Of a stretch of DNA of 64,000 bases, positions 11,151 through 22,566 are shown piece by piece. The DNA comes from Siphonodentalium dalli (Eukaryota; Mollusca; Scaphopoda; Gadilida; Siphonodentaliidae): assembly GCA_032622095.1 (NCBI GenBank), contig CP136064.1:141439954-141503953 (forward strand), given 5' to 3'. How positions within the stretch are numbered: position 1 is the first letter of the stretch; each line of letters begins with the position of its first letter. Below the pieces are notes generated by a model. The model was given only the letters and a program-made list of their open reading frames with translations. It was not told where the DNA came from and did no database searches. The translations under genes were made by a program, and so were the position numbers.

Positions 11151-11957
11151 TATGCGCAGAATTCATTAGTTCTTAGGACAACTGTACAACTGAACTGAAC
11201 TGACGTCATTTTGTGACGTCATAATTCCCTCCAATCGTGGACCCATGATGTCTAACAAACTTTTTCCGACAAAGTAAGTGATACCCTATCATAATATAAT
11301 AATTTCTTTTAAAAATTCCCACGAAATTACATAAGCGACTCTACTAAGAGCAATTGGACATGGCGGACAATCAGTCTGACAAGAAACCTCAGAGTCTGAG
11401 AGAAAGCTGGGTGGACAGAGCACGTTCCAATACCCGAGAGAGATAGGATAGGTGGGCAGGCTGACCCATCGGTATCAGGTAAGAAGGCAAAGCTTAAAGG
11501 ATTGCTATCCTGATGAAACAACAAAACACTATCGGAAAGCCACCCCTATTGTGATCACAATGATCCAAGTCCCATAACAATCGCGTAATAAATAAGCCTA
11601 GAAATAAATAAATAATACCCCCACCGGTTGTCGGCTATCTCCGTCGCAAATCCTCATATGACGTCAAATGAGTAAACTAATTAAAAACACGGAATCGGAG
11701 TCGGAGTTAATTGTGTCTACCTATATGACGTCATATGAGTGGCGATGGAAAATGCGGAATCGAGCGCGTGAGTGTAATGGAATTACTGCGGGGCATGGCA
11801 TGTCAATAACATTGTGTACACGTGGTGAATTTTCAACGCCCGGTGAGTTATCTTCACTTGTGATTTGTCATAAGTGCTGCTTGGAAAGTTATTGTTTTGA
11901 CAAGAAATATAGAAGGCCGATTGAGCGGGGTAGATAACACTTTCGTGTCAGAAATAA

Positions 11958-11974
11958 AGCTTATAAAAACACGA
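11958..11974 (+). promoter_or_regulatory. TATA-like box upstream of THAP frame
   Basis: GCTTATAAAAACACGAG lies about 105 bp upstream of the THAP start codon. The inverted copy preserves it at 34043-34059. Conservation between diverged copies supports a core promoter, but no other element is evident. Confidence 0.4.
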
Positions 11975-12073
11975 GCCGACATGTGAACTCTATTCTGGTG
12001 CGTGTTCACGATGTTGTTTTAATTTTCCATATATATGCCCCGATTGTCCCGTATTTACAATTCATTCGTGACA

Positions 12074-12484
12074 ATGCCAAATAAATGCAGTGTTTTCGGC
12101 TGTGGCCGGTATAGTGACTCTCAATTAGGTATAATTATGCATTCATTTCCAAACCACGTTCGTTTACGTGACATTTGGTGGGATTTCTGTGGGAAACCCG
12201 TTACTCAAAATCAGAAACTATTGAAGTATAGTTGCCAACGAAATAGTCCTGAATTTGTTCCGTCCACTTCGAAAAAATGTGTTTTGAGCACAACGCGAAT
12301 ACACTTGGCCCGAACAGTGGCTACCGACGATTTCAGAGGAAATGCAACCCCCACGTTAAACAAATGGACCACCGACGAGAATGCCATCCCAAAAAAAACG
12401 TCAACTCCCGTAAAGAATATAAATTTGTCGGAGCTTCCAGTATCAGTATCATTTAATTCTTTCACCATAGTACAATGGTATTAA
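12074..12484 (+). pseudogene. THAP-domain protein, degenerate
   Basis: The frame begins MPNKCSVFGC, followed by IIMHSFPNHVRLRDIWW. These are the first two zinc cysteines and the FP...R..W core of a THAP DNA-binding domain. The second zinc pair (C-x2-H) expected some 40 residues later is not recognisable; the sequence there reads TWPEQW in another frame, as if both ligands and the frame have decayed. A short basic tail (PKKTSTPVKN) follows and the frame ends at 12484, far short of a THAP transposase. An upstream in-frame ATG at 12035 exists, but THAP domains start at the chosen Met. The inverted copy has lost the second Cys (CSVFGR) and most of the domain. Confidence 0.65.
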
Positions 12485-12485
12485 G

Positions 12486-13087
12486 AACATACATGGTAAT
12501 ACATATAGCAATACATAAACAAACAAACAAACAAGGTCGCAATGACGATGGTTGTGATAACTTTAAGGTTCAGATGAACCAGGAGAGCAACTCGCTCTTT
12601 TATGTATAATGTGTATGAATCTACAAAGGTTGCGTATAATACTTGGCTTTCTGTTTGAGAGAAGAATGGACAGTTTGCGACGATTGGGATACTTCCAATA
12701 TGCATGTTTTATGTATAGTTTCCGTTCTTGGGATAGAGAGGGACACTCAAGTATAAAGTGATACTCGTCACCGACAATATTTGTTTCACATAAAGTGCAC
12801 GTTCTCTCCGATAACGGTGTTTTATTCCAGCGCCCAATTTCGATTGGTAAAACATGATTGGCTGTTCTAAATCGAGCTAGAGTAACTATATTAGTATCTG
12901 ATCCGTGAAAAATATATGATTCTTCACAGAAACCGTGTTTGAAAGATTTATAAGTATTGCCTTTACAAGATGATGTCATCGATGAATGCCAGTTCTGAAC
13001 GAACCGATCCCTCATTTTATTTTTCAAATCCTTTATTAATCGTTTCTCGTCGATTCCGCGATTCTGAATGCTCCAAATAAAAGACAT
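12486..13087 (-). pseudogene. Non-LTR retrotransposon ORF2, C-terminal fragment
   Basis: The minus strand encodes about 174 residues ending 12563. It includes LARFRTANHVLPIEIGRW and then a CTLC...H...C cluster (CTLCETNIVGDEYHFILECP), typical of the region after the reverse transcriptase in CR1/L2/RTE-like LINE proteins. The polymerase and endonuclease domains are absent, so the insertion is 5'-truncated. Downstream on this strand a (TTGT)n tract at about 12519-12534 fits a LINE 3' end. The inverted THAP-module copy lacks it. Confidence 0.8.
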
Positions 13088-13251
13088 GCCTGCTTCATTT
13101 AGAATTTGTTTTATCGATTTAAACCATGGGGACGCAAATTATGTTTCATCGGCCATGGATAAGGCAAGTTTAAAAAATTTTCCACTCAACTGATTCTCTG
13201 ACAAGCTTAGTCGTGAGTATATCCAATCGAACCTATCGCTAAAAAGCCAAT

Positions 13252-13640
13252 ACATATACCAAATAAAGAGCGTTTCATTTGACGAGTCAGTCATGGTTAC
13301 GAATACATACCATTGCAGTTAAAGTGGGGAGTATATTGATGAATAATTTAGTAAAGTATTCACGATGACAACTCGAGTCCCCATTTTCCTTCACTATGAC
13401 TCAATAAAGAGCGTTCCATGTTAAGAGTATTCCTTATATGGTGCGAATAAAAAGAGTTTAATAAACCGGAAATTGCTACGACTTTGAGGGATATATAAAG
13501 CATGTATATCGCAAGTTCGTGTGCATGTATTTACGTGTATTGGTGTAAACAGTAAATAATCACGATGACAACTGTTCTAAGTCGAGTCCCAATTTTCCTT
13601 TACCATGACTAAATAAAGAGCGTTCACTGTAAAATAAATC
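13252..13640 (+). repeat. AATAAAGAGCGTT repeat cluster
   Basis: The word AATAAAGAGCGTT recurs at about 13260, 13400 and 13612, separated by partly similar spacers that share CGATGACAACT and CGAGTCCC. The same words recur inverted at about 33545, 33690 and 33823, and once in forward orientation at 33077. Confidence 0.7.
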
Positions 13641-13794
13641 ACAGATGAAGACTTTGATATATTAATAAGTATATTCTACCACGATGTATAAATAAATTAT
13701 CGTATATTATTTCGGTTTTACGGTCAGTTATCTATATAAACATGTGCTCGTGTTTCTCTTTTTTTCGTTACCGGAATAGTCAAATTATATTATA

Positions 13795-14985
13795 CTAGCA
13801 GGTTAGCCCGCCACCGGCGGCTTGTCCGAAACATGAGATTTTTTAAATATATTTTTTTTATTTTTAGCTCCACGCGTTTCAATAAGAAAAATTTGTACCC
13901 GGTAGCTCCACCCGTTTCCGAGATCTGGTCTGCGCATGCGCGAAGCTGGCGTCGCACGGACTCGGCGACCCGATAAAATTTGTACCCGGCGCAAGATACA
14001 TTCACATAGCAAATTTCAAGTCGATAGCTCCACCCGTTTCCGATATCTCGTCTGCGCATGCGCTGCACGGGCGTCGCACGGGCTCGCCAATACGACAGCG
14101 ACGACCACCTGGTCAAACTACACTCACGTACCAAGTTTCGTCCCGATCGGTCGAGGTGTTGGTATCTGATGCAAAAGACGAAATTGTGAGTGTTGGTCAA
14201 TAGTCCCCGCCGTGAACCTCATCGTCGCAAAGAGCGGACAGTCAATTAACCCCGTTGTGAACCTCAATCACCAACGCGACGTAAACATGTGTTGCGTTCT
14301 AAAAATAGGAAAGCACTTTCTCTCGGCATAATTCTGCAGATGCTAATAACGTTGCTCCCCGTAGGTAGCAATATCGTTGTTGTTGATATTTACGGCTTGG
14401 GGGCTATTTTCTTATTTAGCAAGTGTGAGCTCAATCGGTTCGAGTCTATAAAGGACACACTCATATATATGACACTTCCCGTGGGTAGCAAGTTTGCATG
14501 AGCTCAATCGGCATTCCCTAGAATTTCCCGTAGATTGGCAGATTCCAGTAGCTTTATAACGATATATCTGGGGAGAAATCTGATGCTATATTCGTGATTA
14601 TCTGGGATGATTTCGGTATATAACTATATACTGTAAAAACAAAGCGCGCCATCCGTGCTCGCAGGGTTGGTCAGAAACAAATGTTTTTTAAATTTAATGT
14701 ATGTTCCGTATATCTCTCTGCAGATGCAAATAACGTTGAATGGCAAACAGACGCTCTTTATAGAGATGCGTCAAAAACAAACGCTCATTAAATAATCACT
14801 TGATTAACCCCCGCCGTGCCTTTGCGGTGATTTGAGATTGGAGAACGGGTGCTCTGAGCTTTTCTAAACCGCGACCACGGTCGTGTCGGTGGGATTTGAC
14901 ACTTACATAGGAAGTTTGAGCTCAATCTTTACACGCGTTTTGGATTCTATGAAGTACACACACACATATATACGAAGTCTCAAAA
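13795..14985. mobile_element. GC-rich insertion in the THAP module, possibly non-LTR/SINE-derived
   Basis: The inverted module copy runs without interruption across this point (32965-33000), so about 1.2 kb was inserted here. It opens with TACTAGCAGGTTAGCCCGCC and an ACCGGCGG palindrome and ends in TATAGATATAGATATTC. Inside is a ~121-bp tandem pair (13901 and 14022) with AGCTCCACCCGTTTCCGA and TGCGCATGCGC, and repeated CTGCAGATGC-AATAACGTTG words at 14333 and 14718. The AT-rich tail-like end suggests retroposition, but no protein or 7SL/tRNA head was recognised. Confidence 0.5.
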
Positions 14986-15555
14986 TATATAGATATAGAT
15001 ATTCATATAAAGATTGCATATATGCGAAGACTTGCACAGTTAATACTAATAGACAATTATCATATCGTAAACATTCCAGTGTCCAGATCCTACGTAAAAT
15101 GCGGCATGGCTTTATAATAACAACACATCGCGATACATATAATAATAACACGCTAAAGACATTTAATTGTGAGAACACGATGTATTTGCATTCGCAGTGT
15201 TCTCCCATTATGCGACAAACGCCAAAGCCGCGATGGAATTCATGATCGCTTTGCGCGTGCAAACTTATGGTATCGTTGAATATCTATGCGTTGTCAATGA
15301 GTTACCACGTGGTCGATCATGTGACTATGCTTCTGTTTACACGGGACAATCATGTGATGTGGCCGATGATCACGTGACTCGTCTACAACACAAAATCTTC
15401 GGCTAACTTTGGAATTTTTTGTAATTGTTATAAAAATAACGATTAGCGGCCGAATATTAGATTACATGCGCATAATGGACATTTTATGTATATATTATCG
15501 GTATATTGAAAGAAAATACTAATTTTTTTTCAGGATCATATTCCTTTAACTGGAC

Positions 15556-17400
15556 TCCTGGTCTTGTCAGTGAAAAGATGGAAATGGGGTGACATGACCT
15601 GATCATGGGGACCTCCGTGGTTAGCTTGTATTAATTGTCATCATGGACAACACAGTGAGGTGAGTTCTCACCCCGCCGGCAGTGTACTGACACTTCTAAT
15701 GATGTGTAATATTAAACGGGTGGTACACTATTGAAATCTAACGCCAGGGTCAGACCCCTGAGCAAGGTCGCATTCACTTAAGCATCCCCCATAAGTCACC
15801 ACAAGTCAGCTTTGTCATACCTGTGAGCACAGGATCGGATCCTACTAGGGCAGCCGGTTCATTGGTATGCTAGTACAAATAACGGAGGTAATATCAGTTT
15901 AATGATTGCGACAAGTAATAATGGGGTAGCCATGGCAAGAAAAGGTTCTAAAATACCAGTATGTGCCATGATAGAATGAACCTGGATTGACTGAGGCAGG
16001 ACCAGTGGTAGCTGTTGCAGAACATCCATTGCTGCTCTTCTCTGCAAAGGTTGTGGAAACTGCGACTACAAATAGAGGAGGCATGACCACTAACAGACTC
16101 AGAGCCTGCAGCGCAGGCTGTACCGAGTTGGCAGAAAAAGGCGCCATGCGTTGGTTTGGAGGCCCCATCCAGTCCTTCGATTGTGGAAAACAGGCGTACT
16201 TCTCTGCTGAGGCTGAGGAGGCCGCGACCAATAAGGAGGAGGCATGTCCAGTAACCAACTGCATGTTGATGGAGGAAGCAGAAGGCGCCACATTTTCGCT
16301 TCCTTCTTTTTCTTTGCTGTTTATAATAGTATTGTGCTGGTAATGCATGCAAAATCCGCAATTGTTAGCCTAAAATCGAAGGATTGACCCATCCGAAACT
16401 ACCCTCTTGGAAGGCACTCTCGGATGGGCATGGCGAACTCGGACATGCATCAAACGCTGCCGAATCCAGGGGATGTAGTGACAGCACGTCCTCATCTCCT
16501 TACGGCACAGTCCGTCCAGGAGATGGAGAAAAGGGGCACGCATCCCAACTAGATCACCTGGTTCGATGTGGCACAAATTCCAGAGCCTCGGGATGGAAAT
16601 TATAAGTCTGTGTAGGTTCTGACCTAGAAGCCGAAAAAAGGCCAGGAACCATACAAATCAGGGTCACACTGATGGATGAAAGAACACAGGTGGATAACAG
16701 GGATACTGGCCCGCCCCAAACCCGGAGGGACGGATGCCGGAAAAGACCCGATGAATGGAGGACAGGTTGGAACCGGTGCGGTGAAATCCCCTGGAATGGA
16801 AGCGGTGGCAGGTGACACATTGAACTGAGAGGCTGGCAATGTGTCGATAGCACCGGGGCTTGTGAGCTTTATGGACCACCGATGTTGTGGTAGCTATGGC
16901 AAGTGGCCGGCTTGTGCAGAGATTGAATGAATCCGGATGCACCGGAGGCAGGACCAACAGTAGCTGCGACTGAACGACCATCGCTACGCTTCTCTGCCGA
17001 GGCTGAGGAGGCTGCGACCAATAAGGAGGAGGCATGTCCAGTAACCAACTCCATTTTGATGGAGGAAGCAGGAGAAGGTGCCACGTCAGAGGGAAAAAAC
17101 ATTTACGAAGTGTTCAACGTAAAAGAATTGAATCTTCTGTTCAATGAAGAGAGAAAAGGCAAGCCTCACATTGGCGAGTTTATCTGGCATCCGGGAGTAG
17201 GTAGAAATATTGTGCAATATTCTTTCCAATTTGTTTTGATAGGAATTTTCAGTGACCAAACTCCAAATTGGAGCATAGTGCAGAAGGCAACACCATATTG
17301 CACCCGTTGCAGGGTTAGAAATCATGACGACAACAAGAATTATTCGAATGAGCATGAAGCTTGAACAAGAAAAGGCATTTGTGATGCAAAATAATTACAT
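15556..17400. repeat. Unclassified segment with duplicated ~105-bp blocks
   Basis: Blocks 16193-16297 and 16992-17096 share CTTCTCTGC-GAGGCTGAGG, GACCAATAAGGAGGAGGCAT and CCAGTAACCAACT. A third, weaker copy is at about 15985-16095. Composition is unusually GC-rich for the window and long frames are open on both strands. The plus frame 16927-17364 repeats Ala/Glu-rich peptides (FSAEAEEAATNKEEACPVTN) and ends with a CTRCRVRNHD segment. I recognise no family. It may be part of an unknown transposon or of the neighbouring DIRS-like element. Confidence 0.45.
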
Positions 17401-18360
17401 TTGTTCTGAGTGATCCTCGTAAACAAAACAAAATTGTTTTATTTGTTATTGCAATTATCCATCCATGGAGCACTGTCATTGACGAGACATTATTGTAGAA
17501 TAAAGTATTGTTGATCAATTGTTAAGACGCAATTCCGAAAAAGGAAACACGTGTCATTGCATGAAATTAGGAAACGGCGCGTTGTCATTCACAATATCGT
17601 AAAGATAACATTCAAGAAAGTTGAACAGATGAAAACTGCGACTGATCTTTAATACGAAGTAGAAGAAATTAAAAAGACCACAGAATTACTTGACATTACT
17701 TGTATAACGAAAGGACTGTCACATGGTCGGAAATTGAACCTAATCGGGTTTGACCGTGCGAGTACTGTACGTACTGATTTAAAAAAACAAATCTTCTAGA
17801 ATCTTGCAAGCAAGAAATATATAACCATTAGTTCATTCAGTGACCAATATATATTTGCCGGAGATATACCCTAGCATGAGTATGTGTAACAGGTATATTC
17901 ATTGTTATAAACAATTTATTTTGTTTTGCTCAATTTACTTGACTTATATTTTGTTCTGTCCATTTAATTGTAAATACCCTTCTGGGAACTAATAGTTTCT
18001 GTGATGGCCTGGTCCACTGCAGTATAACTGGGTTTATGTGTGCAATACTATTTTGTTTGGGTAGTCCATGTTAAATGTATGTGACACTTCTTTCTTCTTA
18101 TCTTGCATTGACTAAATTTGTTTAGCCAATCATAATCTTAAGAATATTGCATAGCTCACAATATCTGACAATATTGTGAGCATTTGGGCTGATGATAAGT
18201 TGTCTGAGGATGATGCTAATGAGGCGTGTAATTCGTCAGTGTAATATCACAAAAAAAGGTCTCACTGATCTGTTAGGATAAGAAGCAGTTACATTAACAC
18301 CAGTTAATGTTCAGAAAGGTCTCACAATTGACAAGGTGCAGAAATCAGTGTTGGATTCAA
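17401..18360. other. Intronic DNA, no supported features
   Basis: AT-rich sequence between the duplicated blocks and the DIRS-like fragment. A short inverted pair around 18150 (CACAATATCTGACAATATTGTG) could form a small hairpin. Nothing coding was recognised. Confidence 0.4.
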
Positions 18361-19365
18361 ATTATAGAACAGATTCACCCGTTTCCTTGTCCGCCTTTTC
18401 GGAAGATCTGATCGATCTATTTCCAGTGGATCAAGACACTGAAATTGTGTTTACAAGTTCCAACGATCGATTCGTTGATTGAGGGTGTTCTCATCAAAAG
18501 ATACAGACCGAAAGCAAGTTTTGGCAGATTCAATGCGAGTCTATTTTCTAACCCAAGCAAAATCCTTGAACGACATGCATAAAAGAGGCAACAAAGTGCA
18601 AGAATGGGCATTGTTGTTCAGCTATACATTCAGCAAGCCTTGGGCAAATTATTGCAGGTTAGATCTGATGGTATCGAACAATATGACCTCTCCTAGCAAG
18701 TTAAAGACATATTTGTTATGTCAAACAAGGCCTTGCATTACTATCAGACTCTGGCCATTGGGAAGTGGATGTCCATCATCATTTGTCCGACTTGTCACTC
18801 TCTTGTGATGGTGTTATGGGTCCAGGTTCTTAAGAATAGGAATGAAAAACATCAACAAATTGACAATCTCGTTCCGGACGTGAAACAGAAGAGAAAATCT
18901 AATTCTCCATATAGATAGGATCAAAAACGACGGCCTAATGCAGGTCAAGAAAGGTATAGGACTGTTTCGGCCTCAGCAACACAAGCTAGCGATGGTCAAG
19001 TTCAGACATTTCGGATTCCCAACAGGGCTTTCATGATAGACAAGGATTGCAACATTGATTCCAATTGGGTAGAGGATGCCATGGCAAACCACATAAATTT
19101 TGACTATGTATAGTTCTAACAAAGGTTATTCGGTTCAAGGTCCTGTGGGAGGCAGGTTAACTCATTTTTTGACAAATTGGAAACAAATTACCAACGATCA
19201 ATGGGTACAAAGTACCATTCAATTGGGGTACAAGTTGGAATTCATTCGAAAATATCCCTTCTCTGTTATCAAAGACAATTTATGTTACCAGTCCCAAAAG
19301 AACATCAGACTTTGATGCGAAACAAAATCACAGAGTTGTACCACAAACAAGACAGTCAATGACTG
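18361..19365 (+). pseudogene. DIRS-like retroelement, 5' fragment (gag-like and start of reverse transcriptase)
   Basis: Frames broken by stops and shifts read a gag-like VKDIFVMSNKALHYYQT, then VGGRLTHFLTNWKQI...NDQWVQSTIQLGYKLEFI and PKEHQTLM-NKITELYHKQ. The VGGRL...NW..I..D.W......GY..EF block followed by a Q/K-rich helix is the usual N-terminal part of DIRS/Ngaro reverse transcriptases. The match stops exactly where a block shared with 36773-36856 begins. The catalytic half resumes at 23788. Confidence 0.65.
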
Positions 19366-19430
19366 TAGGGTCACTCACCAGACTGTAAAGACAGAGAAGA
19401 CTGGGAATCTGAAGACTACAATAGTCAGTA
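19346..19430 (+). repeat. ~80-bp block shared with 36773-36856
   Basis: AACAAGACAGTCAATGACTG opens this block, followed by a TCACTCACCAGACTG segment and GAAGAC-ACAATAGTCAG. The copy at 36773 has the same order with about 85 percent identity by eye. It begins exactly where the DIRS-like reading frame ends, which suggests either a DIRS internal sequence or an insertion boundary. Confidence 0.6.
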
Positions 19431-21199
19431 CATTGTTATAATGTAATAGATTTTTTAAATTGTTTTTTTGTTTTTTTTTTTAGGAAAAAATTTAGTAAAA
19501 TATAAAAAAAAAAAATTTCATTTAACTCTTTCGTTGCCGAGCTAATTTTACACCTAAATTGCCGGAGAATTTATGAGAAAACTGATTTTATTGTGGAAAA
19601 GTATGATACAATAATAGTCTTCTTATGAAATAATGATTCAAATATCAAGGACATGTATGAAGGTGCATGATTAGCCAAAGAATTGCGGGTGAATATTTTG
19701 CCGAAGAATATTCACGACAATTAAGGGACATAACTCCTTGTCACCCAAGGGAAATAACTCCAAATAAGGATTTTTTTGCAATAATCCAATTGAAAAATGG
19801 CACACAACCTACTATATTCAATTTTGGTTTTCTGCGGCACCTCGAAACAGTGCGCGGAACTGCGCAGAACTACGCGGAAGTGCGCGGTACAAATGAAACA
19901 GTTATTATGCACATGGGCAGGTGGGGGGTTGATTTAATACATGAACTATAGTAGTAGACAGTCTTCAGTTGCGAATTTGTAAGGTTATTTTAACGTTTTA
20001 ACGTGTATTTGAGAGATAGAGTGAGTGGTAGAATCTACCGCGCACTGTTTCGAGTAAAGCTTACTGCGCAATATCTTCCGCGCATTGTTTCACGAAAAGC
20101 ATACTCGTGGTTTCGGATTAGGGACCACACTTAGCCTACATGTCTTAATTAGTAATAGGTCTAGTATAGCGGTAGACTGATTAGAGGTGACAGCTTACTA
20201 CATGTCACTGTAGAAAATGTGTGAAGTTAAAATGTTGAAACAACACAACCATCATGCAGTGATTAATGAATTACGTACACGAAGTTGGTTGCTTGTGGTA
20301 GGGGGATTGGGTCTGTACCTCATAATTATCATATTGTACTCATACATGTATCTTCCAGCCTTTCGATCGTGGCTCCCCGGAGCCATTTTTTTGACTGGCA
20401 CGTAGGCTATATGCCCATTCTCAATTTGGATGAAATATTAGTTGTACTCGCCTCCACAACCCTTGGCCTTGGTTGGAAATTGGGGTTATTATGAGTGAGA
20501 ACTTGGGTTTACCCCCTCATAATTTGGGTTGTTTGTTTGTTTCAGATCAGTGAGATCACAACCCAGATCATTAGAAAATAAGGCAGGAAGAACATTCAAT
20601 TTCCAAGAACATGATTTGTTTGTACCTGTACAATTTCTATAGTGATTTTATAGGTTGGGATTTGATCAGTTTGATTACAATTGCTTGGAGCTACATTTAT
20701 ACCAGCGCGGACTCGGAGCCATGCACTATGAAACAACATCAAACCTAATGCGAACCATGCCAACATTATGCCTGGTTTGTGTGCTATGTCGCGTCGCTGT
20801 CAAAACGTCAATATTAACTTTCGCGGGAAAATGCGTGTGCCAATATGACGTCGCTTTGGATACAACATATGACGTAACCTAACAGTTTACGTGAACATGC
20901 TTCTACTAATTTACTAAACTAAAGAAAAGTTTATTTAGTTATATAATAAACGTTCAATATATTTACGATATGAATTATGTTGTTTTCGCGAGGTGGCTAA
21001 GGAAAAATTGCAGTTTTACGTAAATTTCCGCCATTTCCCGAATGGCATAGCAACCCGAGTCCGGTTGACAATATTTATGATTTAAGTAATAATTATTGTT
21101 CAAAGAATAAAGCATGTAATGCCTTAATGCAATGAATACTGTTATGTTGGCTATATGAAAAGTAACATTTTGTAGATTTAATTTAATTGCAATGACGTT

Positions 21200-21255
21200 T
21201 CAAGATGGCGGCCCCTCAAATCCAAGATGGCGGTGCCCCTAATTCAAGATGGCTG
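21200..21255 (+). promoter_or_regulatory. Triplet of YY1-type CAAGATGGCNGC sites
   Basis: CAAGATGGCGGC at 21201, CAAGATGGCGGT at 21223 and CAAGATGGCTGC at 21245 match the extended YY1 consensus (AAnATGGCGGC) known from animal promoters. They repeat every ~22 bp, with CCCCT between sites. Function is inferred from the motif only. Confidence 0.4.
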
Positions 21256-21283
21256 CGCCCATGTTCGAAAGCGAACTTAGTAT

Positions 21284-21352
21284 AAGGACGACCTGCACAT
21301 ATGTTGCTGCGCAACATATGCGCGGCTGGGCTGCACCCAGCTGGTCGTCCTT
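21284..21352. repeat. Three-stem (T-shaped) palindromic structure
   Basis: The outer stem AAGGACGACC (21284-21293) pairs with GGTCGTCCTT (21343-21352). Inside it are two independent hairpins: CATATGTTGC with GCAACATATG (21298-21320) and GCTGGG with CCCAGC (21325-21341). All stems are perfect. An A-run follows. Confidence 0.85.
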
Positions 21353-22566
21353 AAAAAAAAACTAATAAAACAATCTAAAGTACACATAATCTTTATTGTA
21401 ATGTCAGGTTGTCATACTATCATGTTTAAATTAGTTAATGCATTGGTAAAATGCAGATCTTTCATATAAATAATTGTCTAAATATATTTTTCTGAAATTG
21501 TCGGCCATTTTGGATTTCCGACTGCGGATCTTACATTTTGTTTACAAACTTATTTCATTATTTTAATTTTCAAACGTCTTAAAAAGGATTAAAAATCAGA
21601 TATATACTGCAGAATTTAATTAGAAACAATTAAAACAATAATTTTATGAAACTTGAAAAACTTTTTTATTATCGTCATACAGTTGTGATCAAAATAATTA
21701 CGGTTACAAATATGGCCGATAATATCGGCCCTTGCAATTTACCGACCGGACATTTGGGGCCGATAAAAATATCGGCCCCTGGCAATCAAAGAGTTAAAGA
21801 TTTTTTTTTTGTTAAATTGAGAAAGAAGTAAAATCGAAAAAATGAAATCTAAGTTTTTTTTTTAAGATATTGACACGGGCTCTGCCCATGTTTGCCCCAG
21901 TGACCCAATTTAAATAAATCTGAACCAGAGTAAACCAGGGACCCTCCATACCAAATATAAGCTTAATAGGCCCAATGGTTCTTGAGAAGAAGTTGTTTTA
22001 AGAATTACTAGGGAAAGAGTTATGGCCATGGCTTCGCAACTATTTGACTTGGTGATCTCATTTTAACAAAACTGAATATGAGTCACCTAGAGAACACCCA
22101 CATCAAATATGAACCCATTCGGTTTTATAGGTCTGGAGAAGATGTTTAAACAATTTTTGATGGATGGATGGACGATGAGGGATGACTATACCCGGTAGCT
22201 CCACCGGAGACTTTGCCTCAAGTGAGCTTAAAACTATAATCAGTACCAAACTTGAACTCAACAAAACTCAAATAGTTTTTCTTATGGAGGGGTTTAAAAT
22301 TTTTGGAGTGAGTGGCTGATTCTTAAACTTATAAAGCTGTCTCCATTAGAAACAGTCTCAATCAACAAAAGGTGGTACACACAGAACTACAGAACTATTC
22401 ATAGGGTAGAAATTAATTCACTGAAAGGAAGTGCTAAAACTGTATAAATGACCTATTTCGACAGACCCACCATTTGAACAAATTCCTTTACCTGTAACCA
22501 GTAATAGTTCATATGAGTAGAGACTGAAGGCTCCTGGGAATACATTTGACATTCAATTTCAAAATT

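Larger units (their letters stand above)
11500..15555 (+). repeat. THAP-gene module, copy 1 (inverted relative to 32436-34503)
   Basis: Long segments match the reverse complement of 32436-34503: the 11510-12225 block, the 13252-13640 block with AATAAAGAGCGTT repeats, 15095-15195 and 15270-15555 (which contains several CACGTGATC-type palindromes). Copy 1 holds sequence absent from copy 2: 12230-13250 and 13795-14985. It also contains a conserved TATA-like site, a THAP pseudogene and a LINE fragment. It is probably a decayed mobile element family, but no terminal repeats were identified. Confidence 0.75.
19526..21793. mobile_element. piggyBac-like non-autonomous element (2.27 kb) with TTAA duplication
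   Basis: TTAA flanks both ends (19522-19525 and 21794-21797). The terminal inverted repeats are CTCTTTCGTTGCCGAG on the left and the complement of CTGGCAATCAAAGAG on the right. No piggyBac transposase is encoded. Inside are GTGCGCGGAA/CGCGCACTGTTTCG words near 19840-20100, a YY1-like triplet at 21200-21255 and a three-stem hairpin at 21284-21352. Near the right end, GCCGATAAT-ATCGGCCC motifs repeat. Flanks on both sides read as one interrupted family B HINE. Confidence 0.7.
19440..22230 (-). mobile_element. HINE/pearl-like family B copy, split by a piggyBac-like insertion
   Basis: T/A-rich left part at 19440-19525 and right part at 21798-22230 flank the TTAA-bounded insertion. The right part carries the family B spacer AAATTGAG-AAG, core words CTCTGCCC and CCAGTGACCC, a GGATGGATGGACGATG tract and the end GCTCCACCGGAGACTTTGCC. 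The core is short (about two monomers). Confidence 0.6.

Noticed and set aside
15859-16361. Overlapping long frames on both strands at 15.9-16.4 kb
   Set aside because: They shadow each other in a duplicated GC-richer block. No frame shows a recognisable domain or conserved start, so no gene is called; the block is listed as a repeat.
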